The notes under the pieces are model-generated. The model made no database searches, was not told the DNA's origin, and was given only the letters and a program-made list of their open reading frames with translations. A stretch of 64,000 nt of DNA from Gammaproteobacteria bacterium (lineage in GTDB: Bacteria; Pseudomonadota; Gammaproteobacteria; Steroidobacterales; Foliamicaceae): the NCBI GenBank assembly GCA_011523505.1, contig WTGP01000034.1, positions 124,001-188,000 on the forward strand, read 5' to 3'. Made by a program: the position numbers and the translations under genes. This document shows positions 52,671 to 61,626 of the stretch, piece after piece; positions within the stretch are counted from its first letter, which is position 1; the number at the start of each line of letters is the position of its first letter.

Positions 52671-53131
52671 GAATCACCGTTGATGCCAGCATCGTCATCA
52701 AGTGGTTTGTCCTGGAACCGTCGTCCCAAGAATCACGGCTCCTGCTGACACGCCATTTGGTACTTCAAGCCCCGGATCTATTGCTACCCGAATTCGCCAA
52801 CACGATCTGGAAGAAAGTCAGACGGCAGGAAATCGCTGATCCGGAGCCGTTCCTCAGTGAGTTGCACAGCCTGTCCGAACTGATTGAGTTGTATCCTGCT
52901 GATGTGCTCATCGAACGGGCATCGCAACTGGCTTTCGAAATCGACCATCCCGTTTACGACTGCCTCTACCTCGCCTGCGCAGGAATTACGAGTGCACCTC
53001 TGGTTACAGCCGACAGACGCTTGGTCGAACGGGCGGGGGAGAGTCAATCCGGCGTTGACGTCCGCCACATTGGGACGACCGCCACAGTGCGCTGGATCAA
53101 AGACGCGATTTCCACGGCCGGCTCGGGATGA
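52667..53131 (+). CDS. vapC: PIN-domain toxin (VapC family)
   Basis: This 154-residue PIN-domain ribonuclease has the acidic quartet: Asp in TVDASIVIKW, Glu in LPEFANTIW, Asp in PVYDCLYLA, and Asp in VTADRRLV. VapC toxins cleave tRNA or rRNA when not bound by the antitoxin. It starts at TTG 52667 in a four-base overlap with the antitoxin stop. The pair sits between the VWA gene and the convergent methyltransferase. Confidence 0.92.
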   Translation: MRITVDASIVIKWFVLEPSSQESRLLLTRHLVLQAPDLLLPEFANTIWKKVRRQEIADPEPFLSELHSLSELIELYPADVLIERASQLAFEIDHPVYDCLYLACAGITSAPLVTADRRLVERAGESQSGVDVRHIGTTATVRWIKDAISTAGSG

Positions 53132-53161
53132 ATGCTGGCTGACAGCGATCTTCCGGCAGGA

Positions 53162-53662
53162 TCACGGTGCGTACCAAGGGCGCCTTCGGTTGGTCCAGCG
53201 AGGCACGTTTGCCTTGTAGCGCCGATAAGTTTCTCCGAACCTCTTTTCCAGGGCTGGCTCTTCGACTCGGGCGATGTAGATCATATTTCCGATGGCGAAC
53301 ACAAGCATCCACGCGGCCAGCGGCCACGAGCCGATCAGCAGTGATTCGGCGCCGATCATCCAAACCACACTCGTGATCATGGGGTTTCGTGTATATCGGT
53401 AGGGCCCCTGTACAACCAGTTTCGTCGGTGGCGACCACGGAGCGGGCGTGCCCCTGCCGATTGTCACGAACAAGCGGACGGTCCATACGGCCATCGCAAT
53501 GCCGTATGCGGCCATTAGAACTCCGATCCAGAACCTTATTTCCCGTGGACTTGCCGGCAGTATGGCGAGCATATCGGCCGACAGCCAGAGAATTGCGCCC
53601 GGCACCCAGACCAGCGCTGTACCAGGAAGGAGGATGATCGCCTTGATCAGCTCCCGGTTCAT
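53162..53662 (-). CDS. Isoprenylcysteine carboxyl methyltransferase-like membrane protein
   Basis: This 166-residue protein has four to five hydrophobic segments. The C-terminal SAM-binding region matches the ICMT/phospholipid N-methyltransferase type: GPYRYTRNPMITSVVW (about residues 88-103) and RVEEPALEKRFGETYRRYKANVPRW (about residues 130-155). Bacterial members have mostly unknown substrates. A longer frame upstream is antisense to the lactonase and rejected; ATG at 53662 has only a weak Shine-Dalgarno. It lies 23 bases after the lactonase stop. Confidence 0.84.
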   Translation of the reverse strand: MNRELIKAIILLPGTALVWVPGAILWLSADMLAILPASPREIRFWIGVLMAAYGIAMAVWTVRLFVTIGRGTPAPWSPPTKLVVQGPYRYTRNPMITSVVWMIGAESLLIGSWPLAAWMLVFAIGNMIYIARVEEPALEKRFGETYRRYKANVPRWTNRRRPWYAP

Positions 53663-53685
53663 TACTTGCAACTCGACATATTGTG

Positions 53686-54516
53686 CTACACGCCGTAGAA
53701 GCGGGCGGCGGTGGCGCCCAGCACAAGGGCTTGATCTGCTTCGTCCAGACTGTTCAGGAAGCGGTCGGCGATCGCGTGCCAGCCGGGGTAGGTGCCGGCC
53801 AGCAGGAGTACCGGCCAGTCGCTGCCCCACATGAGGCGCTCCGGCCCGAAGGTGGCGAGCAGGTGCTCCATGTAGGGGAGCAGGTCGTCGTAGCCCTGGT
53901 CCGGGCTCGCCTCGGTCAACAGGCCGGACAGCTTGCAATACGCGCCGGTGCGCTCGGCCAGTTCGGACATGCGGTCCGCCCACGGCTGCCACAGGCCCTC
54001 GGTAATGACCGGCTTGGCGCCATGGTCGATCACGGTCTTGAGGTCCGGATGGCGCTGCAGGAACTCGAGCAGATAGGGCAGGTGCTGGGGGCGGACGAGC
54101 GCGTCGAAGCACAGGCCGGCGTCGATCACGGCTTCGGTCGCCGCCGCCAGCCCCGGGCGCGTGATCCACGCTTCGTCCTCGATGTTGTGGATCATCGGCC
54201 GGATGCCGACCAGCTTAGGGTGTTGCGCGAGGTCGCCAAGCACCGTCGCAGCATCGGCGCTTTCCATGTCGATCCAGCCCACCACGCCGGCCACCAGGTC
54301 GGTCTGGCCGGCCAGTTCCAGCATGAAGCGCGTTTCCGCGACGGTCGGCGCGGCCTGGACCAGGATGGTCCTGTCGACGCCCGCTTCCAGCAACAGCGGG
54401 GCGAGGTCGTCGGGCCCGAAATCACGGTACAGCGGCTCGAGCGCCGGCGTCAGCCAGCCGTAGTCGTTGCGCTCGACCTTCCAGAAGTGCTGGTGGGCGT
54501 CGATTCGAGGCGGCAT
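53686..54516 (-). CDS. Amidohydrolase 2 family lactonase, L-fuconolactonase-like
   Basis: This 276-residue metal-dependent hydrolase is of the amidohydrolase 2 family. IDAHQHFWKVER at the start carries the H-x-H motif, VIDHGAKP (about residue 170) holds a further His, and MWGSDWPV (about residue 225) the conserved Asp. Members hydrolyse sugar lactones such as L-fucono- or L-rhamnono-lactone to the acid. This is the step missing between the aldo/keto reductase at 34140 and the fuconate dehydratase at 35183, so it may complete that pathway although 18 kb away. Its ATG overlaps the Rieske gene stop as TAATG. Confidence 0.86.
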   Translation of the reverse strand: MPPRIDAHQHFWKVERNDYGWLTPALEPLYRDFGPDDLAPLLLEAGVDRTILVQAAPTVAETRFMLELAGQTDLVAGVVGWIDMESADAATVLGDLAQHPKLVGIRPMIHNIEDEAWITRPGLAAATEAVIDAGLCFDALVRPQHLPYLLEFLQRHPDLKTVIDHGAKPVITEGLWQPWADRMSELAERTGAYCKLSGLLTEASPDQGYDDLLPYMEHLLATFGPERLMWGSDWPVLLLAGTYPGWHAIADRFLNSLDEADQALVLGATAARFYGV

Positions 54517-55646
54517 TAGCGTGGAAAAGTCGTCGGCACCACCGGGTGGACCCAGTTCTTCGGGTCTTTCCGGCGGGCGGGCGAGGGGATGGAGTAGTGC
54601 CGGAAGCGCCCTTCGTCCTGCAACCTGTCGAAATCGATTTCCCAGCCCTGTTTCACTTTCTCGATCAGCACCTTGCGGAACGCTGTCTCCATCTGGTCGG
54701 CCTCCACCAGGAGCTGGTGCGCCATGGATCGCGGCACGAACTTCGGCTCGACCGTGGCGACCACGTCAAGATCTTCCTTGTAGGCCCGCCGTATGCCCTC
54801 GCGGCGCGCCTCGTCGTGCTCTTCCTCCAACAGGTAATTGCGGGCCTGGTGCGCGAAAACCCGCGTGTTGTAGGGATCGACGGGCGTGCGGGCGGAAACG
54901 GTCACCTGCCTGATATTGCCTTCCCTTGTGATGTCGATGCGGTGGGATATGCCCGCCAGGTAGGAATCGGTCGAGGCCGTGGTCTTGCCCCTCTTCTCGG
55001 AAACGAGTTTGGCGATATCGGCGCTGATCTGGCTGCGCTTGGGCGGCACGCGCTGGCGGGTGGCGTTGTGTCCCATGAACGCATTGGGGACCAGCGGAAC
55101 GATTTGCACTTCGGGCGCGCTGCGCCGGCCGAAACTGGCATGCACGAACGCGGGATGCGCGCTGTCCAGCGAGTTCTCGTGGCCGCGGGCCCAGTTCACG
55201 TCCGCGTCGAATTCCATCGACACCACGCGCCAGTTTTCCTTGTCGTGGTATTCAGGGAACTCGGTGGCCGGAATCCTGGGGCGTTCGTCCTCCTCCAGGT
55301 CGCCCAGGAACACCCATACCCAGTCAAAGTGCTCTTCGACGGGATACGAGTCCACCCGCGCGCGCTTCGGAATCTTCGCGTCCTTTCCCAGCGCCGGGAT
55401 CTCCACGCACCGGCCCTGCGGATTGAACTTCCAGCCGTGGTAGCCGCAACCGATGCAGCCGGCGCCGTCCAGCTCGCCCCGGCCGATCGAACCGCCGCGA
55501 TGGCAGCAGGTGTTGGCCAGGCAAACCGCCTCGCCTTCGGGAGTGCGGTACAGGACGAAGTTCTGGCCTAACATACGCACGATCAGGGGCTTCTCCCGGT
55601 TCACCTGTTGACTCTTGGCAGCCACATACCAGTTGTTTATCAACAT
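54516..55646 (-). CDS. Rieske [2Fe-2S] oxygenase (aromatic ring/demethylase type)
   Basis: This 376-residue Rieske oxygenase alpha subunit begins MLINNWYVAAKSQQVNREKP at ATG 55646. The cluster ligands are in ANTCCHRGGSIGRG and CIGCGYHGWKFN (about residues 45-75). The mononuclear iron site has GHENSLDSAHPAFVHASF (about residues 155-172). A longer upstream frame is antisense to the HpaB gene. Relatives include vanillate O-demethylase and phthalate-type oxygenases; it needs a separate reductase, which is not adjacent. It is unlike the SdmA-type protein at 40691 and not obviously sterol-related. Confidence 0.89.
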   Translation of the reverse strand: MLINNWYVAAKSQQVNREKPLIVRMLGQNFVLYRTPEGEAVCLANTCCHRGGSIGRGELDGAGCIGCGYHGWKFNPQGRCVEIPALGKDAKIPKRARVDSYPVEEHFDWVWVFLGDLEEDERPRIPATEFPEYHDKENWRVVSMEFDADVNWARGHENSLDSAHPAFVHASFGRRSAPEVQIVPLVPNAFMGHNATRQRVPPKRSQISADIAKLVSEKRGKTTASTDSYLAGISHRIDITREGNIRQVTVSARTPVDPYNTRVFAHQARNYLLEEEHDEARREGIRRAYKEDLDVVATVEPKFVPRSMAHQLLVEADQMETAFRKVLIEKVKQGWEIDFDRLQDEGRFRHYSIPSPARRKDPKNWVHPVVPTTFPR

Positions 55647-55716
55647 GCTCGTTTCCCAGTCCGACGGCCGCGGGCGTGCGCGCGCCTCATTGTACTTTCG
55701 CCCCTGAACGGTAAAT

Positions 55717-57186
55717 ATGCTGCGCACCGGAAGTGAGTTTCTGGCAGGCCTGAGAGATGGCCGGCGGGTGTATATCGGGGGCCGGAGGGTGGAGGACGTT
55801 ACCGTCCATCCCGCTTTCAGGGGCGCCGCGGGCACTCTTGCAAGACTGTTCGACTACAAGCAGGACCCCGCAAACGCCGATGTCATGTCGTTTGAGGAAA
55901 ACGGCGAACGCTTCGCCAGCTACTACCTGAAGCCTCGGTCGAGAGACGACCTCAGGCGGCGATCGGCGGCGCACTATGCCATCGCCGATCAGACATACGG
56001 CCTCCTCGGCCGAAGTCCCGATCATGTGTCCAGTTTCGTGACCGGCCTTGCCATGAACCCGGAAATACTGGACCGCGACGGCGATGCCTTTGCCGGCAAC
56101 ATATCCGCCTACTACGACCACCTGCGCAAGGGCGACCTCTACGCCACCTATGCGGTGCACCCGGCTCCCCAATCGAAGAACGAAGCGTTGTTCGGCGACA
56201 CCGGGGGCCATCAGGCCGTCCTTCAGGTCGTGGATGAAGATCGGCAGGGAGTCACGCTGAACGGGATGAAGATGCTTGCGACGGCGGGAATCTTCTGCGA
56301 CGAGGTCTGGATAGGGAACCTCACGCCCATCTCGGACGACCGCGGCAAGGAGGCGATTACCTGTGCCGTTCCGATGAACGCCTCGGGGCTCACCCTGTGG
56401 GCGCGCAAGCCCATGGAGCCGTATGCCGTCAGCGAGAGCGACAATCCGCTTGCATCGCGATTCGACGAGAGCGATGTAATGCTGATCTTCGACAACGTGC
56501 AGGTGCCGTGGGAAAGGGTCTTCGTCCATGACCGCGCGGCGCTGTCCCGCGAAATCTATATCGAGACCGCCTCGCACACGCTGGGCAATCACCAGTCCAA
56601 CGTGCGCTTTCACGCCAAACTGCGGTTTATCGCCGGCATCATCCACAAGATCGCCCGGTCCGCGGGCGTGGACGGAATCCCCGTGGTGGCCGAGAAACTG
56701 GGGCGGCTGGCCTCGTGGGAGGCCGCTCTGGGCGGGATGATTCAGGGCCAGATACTGGACTGCGAGGATCTCGGCAACGGCTTCCTGAACTTCAATCGGC
56801 GCTACATGTACGCCGCCCTGAACTGGTGCCAGGAGCATTATCCCGAGATCGTCGCCATGATGAGGGAACTTTCGGGCGGGGGCGTTTTCCAGATGCCCGC
56901 GGATTTTTCCGTTCTCGACAACCCGGAAACGCGCGACATTTTCAACGACTACTGGACTACCCCGGCGGAATCCGCGGTCGATCGCGTGAAGCTCTACAGG
57001 CTCGCCTGGGACATGTACGGCAGCGAATTCGGCGCCCGGCAGCAGCAGTATGAGAATTTTTTCGCCGGCCCGTCGTTCATCGTCCGCAATCACAGCTTCC
57101 GGGAAGCGCCCTGGAGTTCCTTCGACGGGATGGTGGAGCGATTGCTGGGCGCCGGTTCCGCGCCGGACCGATCGCGGGAGGACTGA
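55717..57186 (+). CDS. 4-hydroxyphenylacetate 3-monooxygenase (HpaB)-family flavin-dependent hydroxylase
   Basis: This 489-residue protein has the HpaB/4-hydroxybutyryl-CoA dehydratase fold (acyl-CoA dehydrogenase-like). MLRTGSEFLAGLRDGRRVYIGG at the start, HYAIADQTYGLLGRSPDHV (about residue 90), the flavin-contacting ATAGIFCDEVWIGN (about residue 188), and LNFNRRYMYAALNW are typical. Such enzymes hydroxylate phenols ortho to the OH using FADH2 from a partner reductase (HpaC), which is not seen here. It is divergent from the Rieske gene and 7 bases upstream of the racemase-like gene. Confidence 0.88.
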   Translation: MLRTGSEFLAGLRDGRRVYIGGRRVEDVTVHPAFRGAAGTLARLFDYKQDPANADVMSFEENGERFASYYLKPRSRDDLRRRSAAHYAIADQTYGLLGRSPDHVSSFVTGLAMNPEILDRDGDAFAGNISAYYDHLRKGDLYATYAVHPAPQSKNEALFGDTGGHQAVLQVVDEDRQGVTLNGMKMLATAGIFCDEVWIGNLTPISDDRGKEAITCAVPMNASGLTLWARKPMEPYAVSESDNPLASRFDESDVMLIFDNVQVPWERVFVHDRAALSREIYIETASHTLGNHQSNVRFHAKLRFIAGIIHKIARSAGVDGIPVVAEKLGRLASWEAALGGMIQGQILDCEDLGNGFLNFNRRYMYAALNWCQEHYPEIVAMMRELSGGGVFQMPADFSVLDNPETRDIFNDYWTTPAESAVDRVKLYRLAWDMYGSEFGARQQQYENFFAGPSFIVRNHSFREAPWSSFDGMVERLLGAGSAPDRSRED

Positions 57187-57193
57187 TCCCGCC

Positions 57194-57937
57194 GTGATAC
57201 CCGATCCCGTTACGACGCACCAGGCCGGCGTGATTGTCCCTCCGGGCAACCCGACCGTCGAGCCGGAAATGGCGCGCCTGCTGCCCGAAGGAATCACGAT
57301 GTACACGGCCCGGCTGCCGGTCCTGCACGGCATACCGCTGAACGAGCGCAGCAAGCTGTACGTGTCGCACTATCGCGAAACCATGGGCGCCTTCGACAAT
57401 CTCAGGCTCGATTCCCTGCTGATTGGCATCACCGGACCTTCCTATCGGCTGTTGCCGGATGGCGATCGGCAACTGTGTGCGGACCTGACCGAGGAGAGCG
57501 GCGTCCCGACGATCACCTCCAGCCGCGCCATCCACCAGGCCTTGCAGGCGATTGGCTGCGAGGAGATCTGCCTCGTTTCTCCGTACTCGGACTGGCTGAC
57601 GGAGAAGGCCGCGGCCTACTGGAAGGCGGCCGGTTATCGCCTCGCGACAGTGGCTCGGGTGTTCGGCCCGGAGGAAAACCTCCATGCCTACGACACCCGG
57701 ACCCCGCGTGTCATCGAGACGCTGCGATCGCTTGCTCCGCCGAAAGGCGCGGCCATCGTCATGACCGGTACCGGAATGGTGACGCTTGAAGCGGCAAGGA
57801 CCATGGCGGATGAGCTGGCCAACCCCATCCTGTCGTCGAATCTTTGCGGTGCGCGATGGCTGTTGCGCGAAGCCGGGTTGAAGTCCGGGTCGGCGCTCTT
57901 CGACAGGGTCGCAAAGGTGCTGCTGCCCACTCTCTGA
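57194..57937 (+). CDS. Asp/Glu racemase / maleate isomerase family protein without the active-site cysteines
   Basis: This 247-residue protein starts at GTG 57194, 7 bases after the HpaB-type gene. VIVPPGNPTVEPEMARLL is the family N-terminus. The positions of the two catalytic cysteines read GITGPSYRL (about residue 83) and MTGTGMVTLEAA (about residue 195), so neither Cys is present. Cys-based racemisation or decarboxylation is therefore unlikely; it may bind a dicarboxylate or use other residues. The intact relative lies at the left edge of the window. Confidence 0.8.
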   Translation: MIPDPVTTHQAGVIVPPGNPTVEPEMARLLPEGITMYTARLPVLHGIPLNERSKLYVSHYRETMGAFDNLRLDSLLIGITGPSYRLLPDGDRQLCADLTEESGVPTITSSRAIHQALQAIGCEEICLVSPYSDWLTEKAAAYWKAAGYRLATVARVFGPEENLHAYDTRTPRVIETLRSLAPPKGAAIVMTGTGMVTLEAARTMADELANPILSSNLCGARWLLREAGLKSGSALFDRVAKVLLPTL

Positions 57938-57989
57938 GCGGCGCGGCGCACGGGCGCCGTGGGCAAGGCGGAACGCTGATCCCGGGAGG

Positions 57990-59795
57990 TCAGGCGTGGT
58001 GGCAGGCCACCCGCGCCCCGTTGTCCAGGGTCCTCCAGTCCGGCAGTTGCTCGCTGCACAACTCCGTCGCCATCGGACACCGGGTCCGGAACACGCAGCC
58101 GGACGGAGGGTCGGTCGGAGAGGGCACTTCGCCGGTGAGAATGATTCGCTTGCCGAGCCCTTGGGCTTCCGGATCCGGCACCGGAATCGCGCTGATCAGG
58201 GCCTGCGTGTACGGGTGCGAAGGCGAGTCGAACAGGGTGTCCCTGTCGGCGATTTCGACCAGGCGGCCCAGGTACATCACCAGGATCCGGTCGCACAGGG
58301 TCCGTACCACCGATAGATCGTGGCTGATGAAGATCACGGCGACCCTGTATTTTCTCTGCAGGTCCCTGAGCAGCCGGATGACCTGCGCGCGGGTGGAACC
58401 GTCCAGCGAACTGACCGGTTCGTCGCAGATGAGCAGCCCGGGTTTGAGGATCATCGCCCTGGCGATACTGACCCTCTGGCTTTGACCGCCGCTGAACTCG
58501 TGCGGGTAGCGATTCAGGAATTCCGGGCCAAGGCCGACATCGCGCAGCGCCTGGAGCACCTCTGCTTCCCTTTTCTGCCCGCCCATTTCCGGGTGAAAGC
58601 GCCGCAACGGCTCGGCGACGATGCTGCCGATCGTCATGCGGGGGTTGAGGCTGGCGAGCGGATCCTGGAACACGATGCCCAGGTCCCTGCGCCGTTCGTT
58701 CATCGCCTTGCGGCCGAGCCGGGCAAGCTCTTCCCCCTGCCACACGATGCGCCCGGCGGTGGATCCGATGAGCTGCAGTATGGCTCGCGACAGCGTGGTC
58801 TTTCCGCAGCCGGATTCGCCGACTATGCCCACGGTTTCTCCTTTCGCGACCGCGAAGGAAACGTCATCGACGGCCTTCAGGGGCACCGTTCGGGAGCGCC
58901 AACCCCCGTGCACGCGAACGGGGAATTGCACCTTGAGTTTCTCGACGCGCAACCGCGCCTCGCTCCGGTCGGCGGATCCGGGCGGCCCGGCTGAAGCGGG
59001 CGTCCCGGGTTCCCGGTCCGGGCGGGGCAGGGCGGCCAGCATCGCCCGGGTGCGGGGGTGTTGCGCGGCGTGGAAGATCTCGCCGATCGTTCCCTTCTCG
59101 ACGATGCGGCCGGCGTGCATGACCATGACCCGGTTGCAAAGTCCGGCCACCACGCCCAGGTCGTGCGTGATGATCACGATGGTCGTGCGCACTCTCAGAG
59201 ACTTCAGGAATTCCAGGACCTGCGCCTGAACGGTGAGATCCAGGGCCGTGGTCGGCTCGTCGGCAATCAGGAGGTCCGGCTCGCACAACAGCGCCTGGGC
59301 GATCATGACCCTTTGCCGCTGTCCTCCGGACAACTGGTGGGGGTACATGCCGAAGCGGCGGGCGGGCTCGGGAATCTGCACGATTTCGAGCACTTCGAGC
59401 ACGCGTGCCCTGGCTTCCTCGCGGCTCATTTCGGAATGCTGCTCGAGGACCTCGCCCAGTTGCGCGCCGATCCGCATGAACGGCGTCAGCGACGTCATCG
59501 GGTCCTGGAAGATCATCGATATCCTGCGGCCGCGAATCCGGTTGAGCCGTTCGGCGCGCGCGTTGAGCAATTCCTCGCTCCGGAACCTGACGCTGCCGCT
59601 TGCGACCGCGTTGTCCGCGAGCAGGCCCATCAGCGCCATGGCCGTCTGCGTCTTTCCCGAGCCGGACTCGCCGACGATGCCGAGGCAGTCTCCCCTGCGA
59701 ACCTCGAAATCCACTCCGTTGACGGCAGCGACGTCTCCGTCGCGGGTCGTGAAGCGCACGCGCAGGTTGTTGCAGTCGAGAAGCGGCTTGCTCAT
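57990..59795 (-). CDS. ABC transporter ATP-binding protein, fused double ATPase (DppD-DppF type)
   Basis: This 601-residue protein has two complete ABC ATPase domains. The first has Walker A GESGSGKTQT, signature LSGGQRQRV and Walker B LLIADEPTT. The second starts near residue 290 with GESGCGKTTL, FSGGQSQRV and LLICDEPVS, and ends with the oligopeptide-type cysteine tail CVFRTRCPMATELC. It powers import through the two permeases encoded upstream. The long N-terminal frame is rejected; ATG at 59795 overlaps the permease stop by 4 bases. Confidence 0.93.
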   Translation of the reverse strand: MSKPLLDCNNLRVRFTTRDGDVAAVNGVDFEVRRGDCLGIVGESGSGKTQTAMALMGLLADNAVASGSVRFRSEELLNARAERLNRIRGRRISMIFQDPMTSLTPFMRIGAQLGEVLEQHSEMSREEARARVLEVLEIVQIPEPARRFGMYPHQLSGGQRQRVMIAQALLCEPDLLIADEPTTALDLTVQAQVLEFLKSLRVRTTIVIITHDLGVVAGLCNRVMVMHAGRIVEKGTIGEIFHAAQHPRTRAMLAALPRPDREPGTPASAGPPGSADRSEARLRVEKLKVQFPVRVHGGWRSRTVPLKAVDDVSFAVAKGETVGIVGESGCGKTTLSRAILQLIGSTAGRIVWQGEELARLGRKAMNERRRDLGIVFQDPLASLNPRMTIGSIVAEPLRRFHPEMGGQKREAEVLQALRDVGLGPEFLNRYPHEFSGGQSQRVSIARAMILKPGLLICDEPVSSLDGSTRAQVIRLLRDLQRKYRVAVIFISHDLSVVRTLCDRILVMYLGRLVEIADRDTLFDSPSHPYTQALISAIPVPDPEAQGLGKRIILTGEVPSPTDPPSGCVFRTRCPMATELCSEQLPDWRTLDNGARVACHHA

Positions 59796-60706
59796 CGGGT
59801 CCGGTCCCTGGGATCGAGCGCGTCGCGCAGGCCGTCGCCGATGAAATTGAAGCAGAACAGGGTGATGACGAGAAACGAGGCGGGAATGAACAGCAGCCAG
59901 GGCGCCGTTCCGATCTCGTCGGCGCCCTGTGAAATCAGGCGCCCCCAGCTCGTGTAAGGCTCCTGGACGCCCAACCCGAGAAAGCTCAGGTAGCTTTCCA
60001 CGATGATATTGATGGGAATCAGCAGGGTTACATAGACGATGACCGGTCCGATCACGTTGGGAATGATGTATTTCAGCAGTATCGTCGGCGTTGAAAGGCC
60101 CAGCGCGCGGGCCGATTCCACGTACTCCTTTTCCCGGATGGAGAGAGTTTGCCCCCGGACGATCCGGGCCAGCGTGAGCCACTCCACGGCCCCGATGCAC
60201 AGGAATATCAACAGGAAACTGTTGCCGAACACGGTCACCAGGATGATCACGAAGAACAGCGCGGGCAGTGAATACAGCACGTCCACGACCCGCATCATGA
60301 AATCGCCGAGGCGCCCGCCCTGGTAGCCGGCGATGGCCCCGTACGCAACGCCGATGACCAGCGCCACCAGCGTGGTCAGCAGACCTATGGTCAGGGAAAT
60401 CCTGGCGCCGTAGAAAGTCCGGGAGAACATGTCGCGTCCGTTGACGTCGGTTCCGAACCACAGGAAGTTTTCCGTTGTCGGCGGGGACTCGAGGTAGTCC
60501 CAGTTCACTTCGTCCAGGTCGTTCGGCCAGAATTCGGGGACCAGGATCGCCAGCATCGTGATCGCGCCCAGGATCCAGGCGCTCAGCATGGCCGCGCGAT
60601 GGCGCCGGAACCCGGCCGTTGCGTCCTGCCACGGCGAGCGGCCCTGCAGGAGCCTGGCCTCGCTTGGGGCCGCAGCCGCGTTCGTCTCCGGCGCGTTCCC
60701 GTTCAC
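59792..60706 (-). CDS. ABC transporter permease (DppC/OppC type)
   Basis: This 304-residue inner-membrane permease has about six hydrophobic segments. The cytoplasmic EAA loop is in EYVESARALGLSTPTILLKYIIPN (about residues 195-218). The first periplasmic region has FGTDVNGRDMFSRTFYGAR, typical of DppC. Start is GTG 60706 in a four-base overlap with the other permease stop; the upstream frame is antisense. It is part of the peptide-type importer operon. Confidence 0.93.
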   Translation of the reverse strand: MNGNAPETNAAAAPSEARLLQGRSPWQDATAGFRRHRAAMLSAWILGAITMLAILVPEFWPNDLDEVNWDYLESPPTTENFLWFGTDVNGRDMFSRTFYGARISLTIGLLTTLVALVIGVAYGAIAGYQGGRLGDFMMRVVDVLYSLPALFFVIILVTVFGNSFLLIFLCIGAVEWLTLARIVRGQTLSIREKEYVESARALGLSTPTILLKYIIPNVIGPVIVYVTLLIPINIIVESYLSFLGLGVQEPYTSWGRLISQGADEIGTAPWLLFIPASFLVITLFCFNFIGDGLRDALDPRDRTR

Positions 60707-61626
60707 TTCGGGCGCACTCTCGGGTCGAGGTACCCGTAGATGATGTCCGCCAGCAGGTTGAGCAGGATGATCAGCGTGGCGTAAATTATGACGATTCCCA
60801 GGATCAGGGAGTAGTCCCGGTTCAATGCGCCCTCGACGAAAGCGCGTCCGATCCCGGGCAGCCCGAAAATCGTCTCGATCACCACCGAACCGGTCATGGC
60901 GCCGGCAATGGCCGGCCCCAGATAACTGACCACCGGCATGCAGGCCGGCCGCAGGACGTGCCGGGCAATCACCTTCCATTCGGGCAGGCCCTTGGCGCGC
61001 GCCGTGCGAACGTAGTCGGCGTTCAGCGATTCCAGCATCGAGCCGCGCGTGATCCGCGCAATTCCCGCGATCGTGGGCAGCGCCAGCGCAACGACCGGCA
61101 GGACGATGTGCGCGAACTGGCCGTTGTTCCAGCCGGACAGCGGCAGCCAGCCCAGGTACAGCCCGAAAAACAGCGTAAGCAGCGGCGCGGTAACGAAAGT
61201 GGGTATTGCCACTCCGGTCATGGCGATCGCCATGATGGTGAAATCCACGGCCGTGTTCTTGCGCAACGCGGCGACGATGCCGCACAGCATCCCGAAAAAC
61301 AGGCCCACGGCGATCGCCGTGAGCCCCAGCTGCGCGCTCACCGGCAGCCCTTCGGCAATCAGTTCGGCGACATTCCTGTCCCTATAGGCCAGCGACGGGC
61401 CCAGGTCGCCGTTCGCCAGCCGCAGGAGGTAGTTGCCGTACTGCTGAACGAGCGGCTTGTCGAGGTCGTAGGCCTTGCGCAGGTTCTCGGCCGCCGCGGG
61501 ATCCAGATCCGGGATCAGGTCGAACGGGCCTCCGGGAGCGACGCGAATCAGGAAAAAGGAGACCGTAACAATGACGAACAGCGTCGGTACGGCAACGAGA
61601 AGCCTTCTCAATGCGTAGCTCAGCAT
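60703..61626 (-). CDS. ABC transporter permease (DppB/OppB type)
   Basis: This 307-residue permease starts MLSYALRRLLVAVPTLFVI at ATG 61626. It has the DppB N-terminal helix, a large periplasmic loop (PGGPFDLIPDLDP), the EAA loop in DYVRTARAKGLPEWKVIARH (about residues 205-225), and TGSVVIETIFGLPGIGRAFV. It overlaps the beta-propeller gene by 7 bases and the second permease by 4, so the whole operon is translationally coupled. Confidence 0.93.
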   Translation of the reverse strand: MLSYALRRLLVAVPTLFVIVTVSFFLIRVAPGGPFDLIPDLDPAAAENLRKAYDLDKPLVQQYGNYLLRLANGDLGPSLAYRDRNVAELIAEGLPVSAQLGLTAIAVGLFFGMLCGIVAALRKNTAVDFTIMAIAMTGVAIPTFVTAPLLTLFFGLYLGWLPLSGWNNGQFAHIVLPVVALALPTIAGIARITRGSMLESLNADYVRTARAKGLPEWKVIARHVLRPACMPVVSYLGPAIAGAMTGSVVIETIFGLPGIGRAFVEGALNRDYSLILGIVIIYATLIILLNLLADIIYGYLDPRVRPK

